Below are positions 58,434-64,000 of a stretch of DNA of 64,000 bases, in pieces; the first letter of the stretch is position 1; every line of letters begins with the position of its first letter. A program made the translations under genes and the position numbers. The DNA lies in the NCBI GenBank assembly GCA_033856195.1, contig JAWVFL010000055.1:62001-126000 (forward strand), written 5' to 3'. Source of the stretch: VRUE01 sp033856195 (GTDB lineage Bacteria > Actinomycetota > Thermoleophilia > Solirubrobacterales > 70-9). The notes below the pieces were generated by a model. The model was given only the letters and a program-made list of their open reading frames with translations. It was not told the DNA's origin and did no database searches.

Positions 58434-59267
58434 GTGACCTGGGTCGGCTTCCCGGTCGCGATCGCCATCGCCTTGCTGGTCGTGCCAGCGGGAGTCCGGG
58501 GGCTGCTCGACGCCGGCCTGGTGCGGACCAACTTCCGCGGCGCCCGGCTTGCCTTTCCGCTCGGCGCGGTGCTGGCGACAGCGGCGCTGGTGGCGCTGGC
58601 GCCGCTCGCATTTCTCAACGACCGTGCCGACCTCGACCTGCTCAGTCCCGGCCTGCGCCAGTGGATGCCCTATCTGCTGGGGCTCGCATTCCTGGGTTTC
58701 CTCGATGACTCGTTGGGGCAGGGTGAGGCAGCAGGCACACCCCGCGGCTGGCGCGGGCATGCCCGGGCGCTGCGTTCAGGAAGCCTCTCGACCGGGGCGG
58801 TGAAGGCGCTGGGCGCACTGGCCCTGGCGGCTTATGTGGTCTCGGGCCGCGGGCTCGAATCGTGGCGCTACCTCGCCGACGTGGCTTTGCTGATCCTCGC
58901 CACCAACCTCTTCAACCTGCTCGACCTGCGGCCCGGGCGGGCGGAGAAGGGATTGGCCCTGCTCGGTACCGGCCTCTGCCTCGGCGCCTGGAGCTTCGCC
59001 CCACTGGAGCTGCTCGGCATCTTCGCCGGGCCGGTCCTGGTCGGCGCCGCCTTCACCCTGCGCGAGCGGGCGATGCTCGGCGACACCGGCTCCAACCTGC
59101 TCGGCGCCGTCGGCGGGGTCTGGCTGCTGACGACGCTGGGCGCCGACGCGCGCCTGATCGCCCTCGCCGTAGTCGCTGGACTGACCATTTACGGAGAGTT
59201 GCGTTCGATTTCGGCGACGATCGAATCGGTTCCGCCACTGCGCTGGCTAGACTCGCTCGGCAGATGA
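58434..59267 (+). CDS. MraY/WecA-like polyprenyl-phosphate sugar-1-phosphate transferase
   Basis: 277 aa, GTG start 2 bp after steB. About eight or nine hydrophobic segments. The family's acidic motifs are visible: FLGFLDDSLG (DD), NLFNLLDLRPGRAEKG (N-x3-D type) and AMLGDTGSN (GDT). It transfers a sugar-phosphate to a lipid carrier, in envelope polymer synthesis. Its place beside steA/steB suggests a wall-related role. Confidence 0.78.
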   Translation: MTWVGFPVAIAIALLVVPAGVRGLLDAGLVRTNFRGARLAFPLGAVLATAALVALAPLAFLNDRADLDLLSPGLRQWMPYLLGLAFLGFLDDSLGQGEAAGTPRGWRGHARALRSGSLSTGAVKALGALALAAYVVSGRGLESWRYLADVALLILATNLFNLLDLRPGRAEKGLALLGTGLCLGAWSFAPLELLGIFAGPVLVGAAFTLRERAMLGDTGSNLLGAVGGVWLLTTLGADARLIALAVVAGLTIYGELRSISATIESVPPLRWLDSLGR

Positions 59268-59334
59268 GTAAACGGCTCGATCGAATCCCGCTCGCGAAGA
59301 ATCAGGCTGTGACGCTCGCGGGATTCAATCTCGC

Positions 59335-61020
<1,686 letters not shown>

Positions 61021-61052
61021 GCCGGCCGTAGCTCCCGGTTAGCCTGTTCGCC

Positions 61053-62165
61053 GTGGACCGACTGCACGAGACCTTCGTAAGGCTCTGCGAGATCCGCAGT
61101 CCTACTGGCGAGGAGCGCGAGGTGGCGGACACGATCGCCGCCGAGCTACGGGTTCTTGGGCTCGAGGTCAGCGAGGACGACGCGGCCGGGCCGGCAGAAG
61201 CCGGGGCCGGCAACCTGCTCGCCCGGCTGCCCGGGCAGAGCGAGGAGTGGGTGATGTTCTGCGCCCACATCGACACGGTCCCGCACAAGGGCCAGATCGA
61301 GGTGGTCGAATCCGACGGCGTCTTTCGTAGCGCCGGTGAGACCATCCTCGGCGCCGACAACAAGGCCGCCGTGGCCGTCTTCATGGAGCTGGTCGCGCGG
61401 CACGCGGCCGTGCCTCCGCCGGTGGGAATCGAGCTGGTGCTGAGCGTGGCGGAGGAGCAGGGACTGCGCGGCGCCAAGGCCTTCGACGCGAGCGTGCTGC
61501 GGTCGAGCTGCGGTTTCGTCCTCGACCACGCCAGCGCGATCGGCGAGGTGATCGTCAGCTCACCGACTCAGCAGCGGGTGCTGGCCGACTTCGTCGGCGT
61601 CGAGGCCCACGCCGGCATCCGTCCCGAGGACGGCAGCAACGCGATTGCCGCCGCGGCTGCGGCGATCTCCCGCATGGAGCTGGGACGCCTCGACGAGGAG
61701 ACGACGGCCAACGTCGGGGTGATCGCCGGCGGCACCTCCGGCAACGTCGTGCCGGGGCATTGCGAGATCGTCGCCGAGGCCCGCAGCCTCGATTCGGGGC
61801 GGGCGGCCGAGGTCGCTGGCTCACTCAGTGACGCCTGTACCTGGGGGGCGAGCGAGCATGGCTGCGACGCCGACGTTCGGATCGAAGAGCTCTTCCGCGG
61901 CTACGGGATCCCTCCGTCCTCGCCGGCGTTGGCGCTGGCCGAGGCTGGGCTGAGACGGGCGGGCTTCGAGCCCGAGCGCACGGCGACGGGTGGTGGGAGC
62001 GACGCCAATGCCCTGATCGTCGACGGCTTCGACTGCGTCCTGCTCGCCAACGGCACCGAGGCCAACCACACGCCGGACGAGTCGGTCAGCGCCCGCAACC
62101 TCGACGCGATGCTCGAGGTCTGCGAGGGCATCGTCGCCGAGGCCGCTGCCGTGCCCGCGCCGTGA
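61053..62165 (+). CDS. M20-family peptidase (PepT-like)
   Basis: 370 aa, GTG seven bases after TAGCCT (61040-61045). Metal and catalytic residues: FCAHIDTVPHKG (His, Asp), GADNKAAVA (Asp), VAEEQGLRG (Glu-Glu), a dimerisation domain with EAHAGI and the last His in EANHTPDE. PepT-like tripeptidase is the best guess. GTGA overlap with the next gene. Confidence 0.87.
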   Translation: MDRLHETFVRLCEIRSPTGEEREVADTIAAELRVLGLEVSEDDAAGPAEAGAGNLLARLPGQSEEWVMFCAHIDTVPHKGQIEVVESDGVFRSAGETILGADNKAAVAVFMELVARHAAVPPPVGIELVLSVAEEQGLRGAKAFDASVLRSSCGFVLDHASAIGEVIVSSPTQQRVLADFVGVEAHAGIRPEDGSNAIAAAAAAISRMELGRLDEETTANVGVIAGGTSGNVVPGHCEIVAEARSLDSGRAAEVAGSLSDACTWGASEHGCDADVRIEELFRGYGIPPSSPALALAEAGLRRAGFEPERTATGGGSDANALIVDGFDCVLLANGTEANHTPDESVSARNLDAMLEVCEGIVAEAAAVPAP

Positions 62166-63202
62166 GCGGCCGCCTCAAGCTGCGACGCGGCGTCATCGTC
62201 GCCGAGGAGCCGCTGACGGTAGAGGTCGATGGTCAGCGACGCCCGGCCTGGGCGGATGAGCTGCTGCTGGGCGAGATGCGCGAGGGCGACGAGGTCATCG
62301 TCAACGTCGAGGCGCTGGACCTAGAGCTCGGCTCGGGCGGCTTCGACGTCGTCCACGTCAACCTGACCAGGGGACTCGAGGGGGGTGGCTCCCCAGGCGA
62401 CGAGCACGTAATCAAGCTCAACTACACCTCGCTCCAGCACACCGTCGATCCCGTCGAGCTTCCGGTGCGCCTTATCCCCCCTGGAGGGGGAAAAAGCGCA
62501 CCGGAAGCGCGGATGCCGGTGTTGGTCTTGCCGCTGCACGGGCATCTGGCGCCGGCGGCTTGGGCTGCCGCTCAGGCGGCACCCGGGCTGAAGGTGGGAT
62601 ACGTCCAGACAGGGGGAGGGGCGCTGCCCGGCTCACTCAGCCGCGACGTCGTCGAGCTGCGCGAACGTGACCTGCTCTGCGGCCACGTCACCGCTGCGCC
62701 CGCCTACGGCGGTGAGCACGAGGCGATCTCGGTCGCCGGCGCCCTCGACGCCGCCGCGCACGCGCTGGGTTGGGACGCGGTGATCGCCGGGCCCGGCCCG
62801 GGCATCATCGGCTCCGACACACGCCTCGGCCACGGCGGCATCGCCGCGCTCGATACGGCACATGCTTCGCTGGCCTTGGGCCTTCCGACCCTTCTCTCAC
62901 CCCGCCTCTCGGCCGCCGATCCGCGTGAGCGCCACCGGCCGGTGAGTCACCACACCCTCACGGTCCTGCAGCTCCTTCTGGGTGCGGTGGAGATCCCGGT
63001 GCCCGCCAACGAGCCGGTCCCGATCGCGGTGCTCGCCACCGCGGCGGGCTGGCGCCACCACCTGCGCGAAGCCCCGGTCGACCTCCCGGGCTACGCGGCG
63101 ACCGGCTTGCCGGCGAAGACGATGGGGCGCAGCCTCGGGGAAGACCCACTCTTCTTTGCCGCCCCCCTCGCCGCGGGCGCCGCCTTGCGCCGCAAGGGTT
63201 GA
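62162..63202 (+). CDS. DUF3866 family protein
   Basis: 346 aa, GTG overlapping the previous stop. The blocks VHVNLTRGLEGGGSPGDEHVIKLNYTSLQH and VIAGPGPGIIGSDTRLGHGG are typical of this uncharacterised family, which in many actinobacteria and firmicutes sits near nucleotide and recombination genes. A 47-base hairpin in the DNA (62460-62506) encodes an extra RLIPPGGGKSAPE loop at about residue 100. Confidence 0.82.
   Translation: MSGRLKLRRGVIVAEEPLTVEVDGQRRPAWADELLLGEMREGDEVIVNVEALDLELGSGGFDVVHVNLTRGLEGGGSPGDEHVIKLNYTSLQHTVDPVELPVRLIPPGGGKSAPEARMPVLVLPLHGHLAPAAWAAAQAAPGLKVGYVQTGGGALPGSLSRDVVELRERDLLCGHVTAAPAYGGEHEAISVAGALDAAAHALGWDAVIAGPGPGIIGSDTRLGHGGIAALDTAHASLALGLPTLLSPRLSAADPRERHRPVSHHTLTVLQLLLGAVEIPVPANEPVPIAVLATAAGWRHHLREAPVDLPGYAATGLPAKTMGRSLGEDPLFFAAPLAAGAALRRKG
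62460..62506. repeat. Long hairpin inside the DUF3866 coding region
   Basis: TTCCGGTGCGC (62460-62470) pairs perfectly with GCGCACCGGAA (62496-62506); inside it TCCCCC (62475-62480) pairs with GGGGGA (62486-62491). The reading frame stays open through it. Confidence 0.7.
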
Positions 63203-63228
63203 AGCGCGGCGGGGAGAACACCCCCGCC

Positions 63229-64000
63229 ATGGTCGTTGCCGATCCACCTCGCACCGAATCGCGCTTCGAGTCCCTCGTCCTCGACTTCCTCTCCTATCTG
63301 GAGCTGGAGCGGGGGCTCTCCCGCAATACGCTTGACGCCTACCGCACCGACTTGAGCCAGTACGGCGAGTACCTGGCGGCTCACGGCATCGACGCACTGA
63401 CCGCCGGCCCCGCCGACATCGGCGAGTTCCTCGCCGAGCTGGCGATCGGCAATGGCCGCCCTGCCTGCTCCGCGGCGACGGTCCATCGCAAGGCTGCCTG
63501 CCTGCGCTCCTTCTACAAGCAGTTGCGCCGTGACGAGCTGATCGGCGACGATCCGACGGCGGCGCTGAGCGCCCCGCGCCGGGCCAAGAAGCTGCCTCAG
63601 GTCCTCAACTACGCGGAGGTTCAAAAGCTGCTGGCGGCGCCGAGCGGCGACGAGCCAACGGCGCTGCGCGACCGAGCCCTGCTCGAGGTGATGTACGCCT
63701 GCGGGCTGCGCGCCTCGGAGACGATCGGGTTGGAGCTCGCCGACATCGACCTGCACGAGGGCTTCCTGCGCGCCCGCGGAAAGGGCAGCAAGGAACGGCT
63801 GGTGCCGCTCGGCCGCAAGGCAATCGCGGCGATCTCCTCCTACCTGCGCGGCGGCCGGCCGAAGCTGGTCGGAGAACGCCACGAGGCAAGGCTCTTCGTC
63901 AATTTCCGGGGCGGTCCGCTCAGCCGCCAGGGCCTCTACAAGATCGTCCAGCGCAACGCCCGCGCGGCCGGCCTCACCGGCCAGATGAGCCCGCACACCC
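63229..64000 (+). CDS. xerD: Tyrosine recombinase XerD (3' truncated by window end)
   Basis: 257 residues visible from ATG 63229. SAM-like N-domain (SYLELERGLSRNTLDAYRTDLSQY) and catalytic domain start: MYACGLRASETIGLEL (Arg), RARGKGSKERLVPLG (Lys in beta-turn), ending before HxxR at MSPHT. Chromosome dimer resolution at dif, in complex with XerC. The GGGGAG ribosome site lies in GGCGGGG, which can pair with CCCCGCC directly before the ATG. Confidence 0.9.
   Translation, partial: MVVADPPRTESRFESLVLDFLSYLELERGLSRNTLDAYRTDLSQYGEYLAAHGIDALTAGPADIGEFLAELAIGNGRPACSAATVHRKAACLRSFYKQLRRDELIGDDPTAALSAPRRAKKLPQVLNYAEVQKLLAAPSGDEPTALRDRALLEVMYACGLRASETIGLELADIDLHEGFLRARGKGSKERLVPLGRKAIAAISSYLRGGRPKLVGERHEARLFVNFRGGPLSRQGLYKIVQRNARAAGLTGQMSPHT

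Overview
The window is about 64 kb of GC-rich bacterial chromosome with densely packed genes. The gene order and small lineage-typical proteins point to a deep-branching actinobacterium, most likely class Thermoleophilia (Solirubrobacter/Conexibacter-like). Two blocks match the order known from Mycobacterium tuberculosis: hydrolase-hisS-aspS ... alaS-ruvX-mltG-aroE-aroC-aroK/aroB-aroQ-pepP-efp-nusB (17.7-41.0 kb), and tlyA-nadK-recN-steA-steB-pyrG-xerD (51.3-64.0 kb). This placement is by recall of gene order, not by a search.

Layout. 0-8.2 kb: end of a methyltransferase gene, a leucyl-tRNA-synthetase-like gene, an acetyltransferase-like gene, an unidentified promoter-to-terminator RNA locus, threonine synthase, ETF-quinone oxidoreductase and a small membrane protein. 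8.19-15.41 kb: integrative element 1, inserted in the 3' half of a tRNA-Met(CAT) gene and bounded by a 43-bp direct repeat. 15.5-44.1 kb: housekeeping genes (M29 aminopeptidase, formimidoyltransferase, tRNA synthetases, mnmA fused to a scaffold domain, shikimate pathway, EF-P, NusB, isoprenoid start genes). 45.07-50.94 kb: integrative element 2, bounded by a 27-bp direct repeat lying inside a repeated, hairpin-bearing leader. 51.3-64.0 kb: tlyA to a truncated xerD.

The two elements are relatives. Each has a tyrosine recombinase, an excisionase-like protein, a replication-relaxation family protein, a small leaderless HTH gene and regulatory wHTH genes. Upstream of each replication-relaxation gene lies the same architecture: paired CCACTTT repeats, five short repeats at exact 12-bp spacing, then a 46-bp box that is identical in both elements, with matching spacings. 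This is the strongest candidate for an undescribed functional system here (origin or transfer origin). Both also carry integrase arm-type repeats inside each end, and unrecognised membrane-protein cargo next to the ends.

Expression style. At many genes a TAnnnT -10 hexamer ends 6-10 nt before the ATG/GTG, so much of the window should be transcribed as leaderless mRNA; genes inside operons instead overlap by ATGA/GTGA. Other points of interest: a 73-bp palindromic repeat inside alaS and at the start of aroKB, a long perfect hairpin inside a DUF3866 gene, a PIN toxin with an unusual partner, a probable CTG-initiated small gene downstream of nusB, and lost cysteine ligands in ETF-QO and in the scaffold domain of MnmA.
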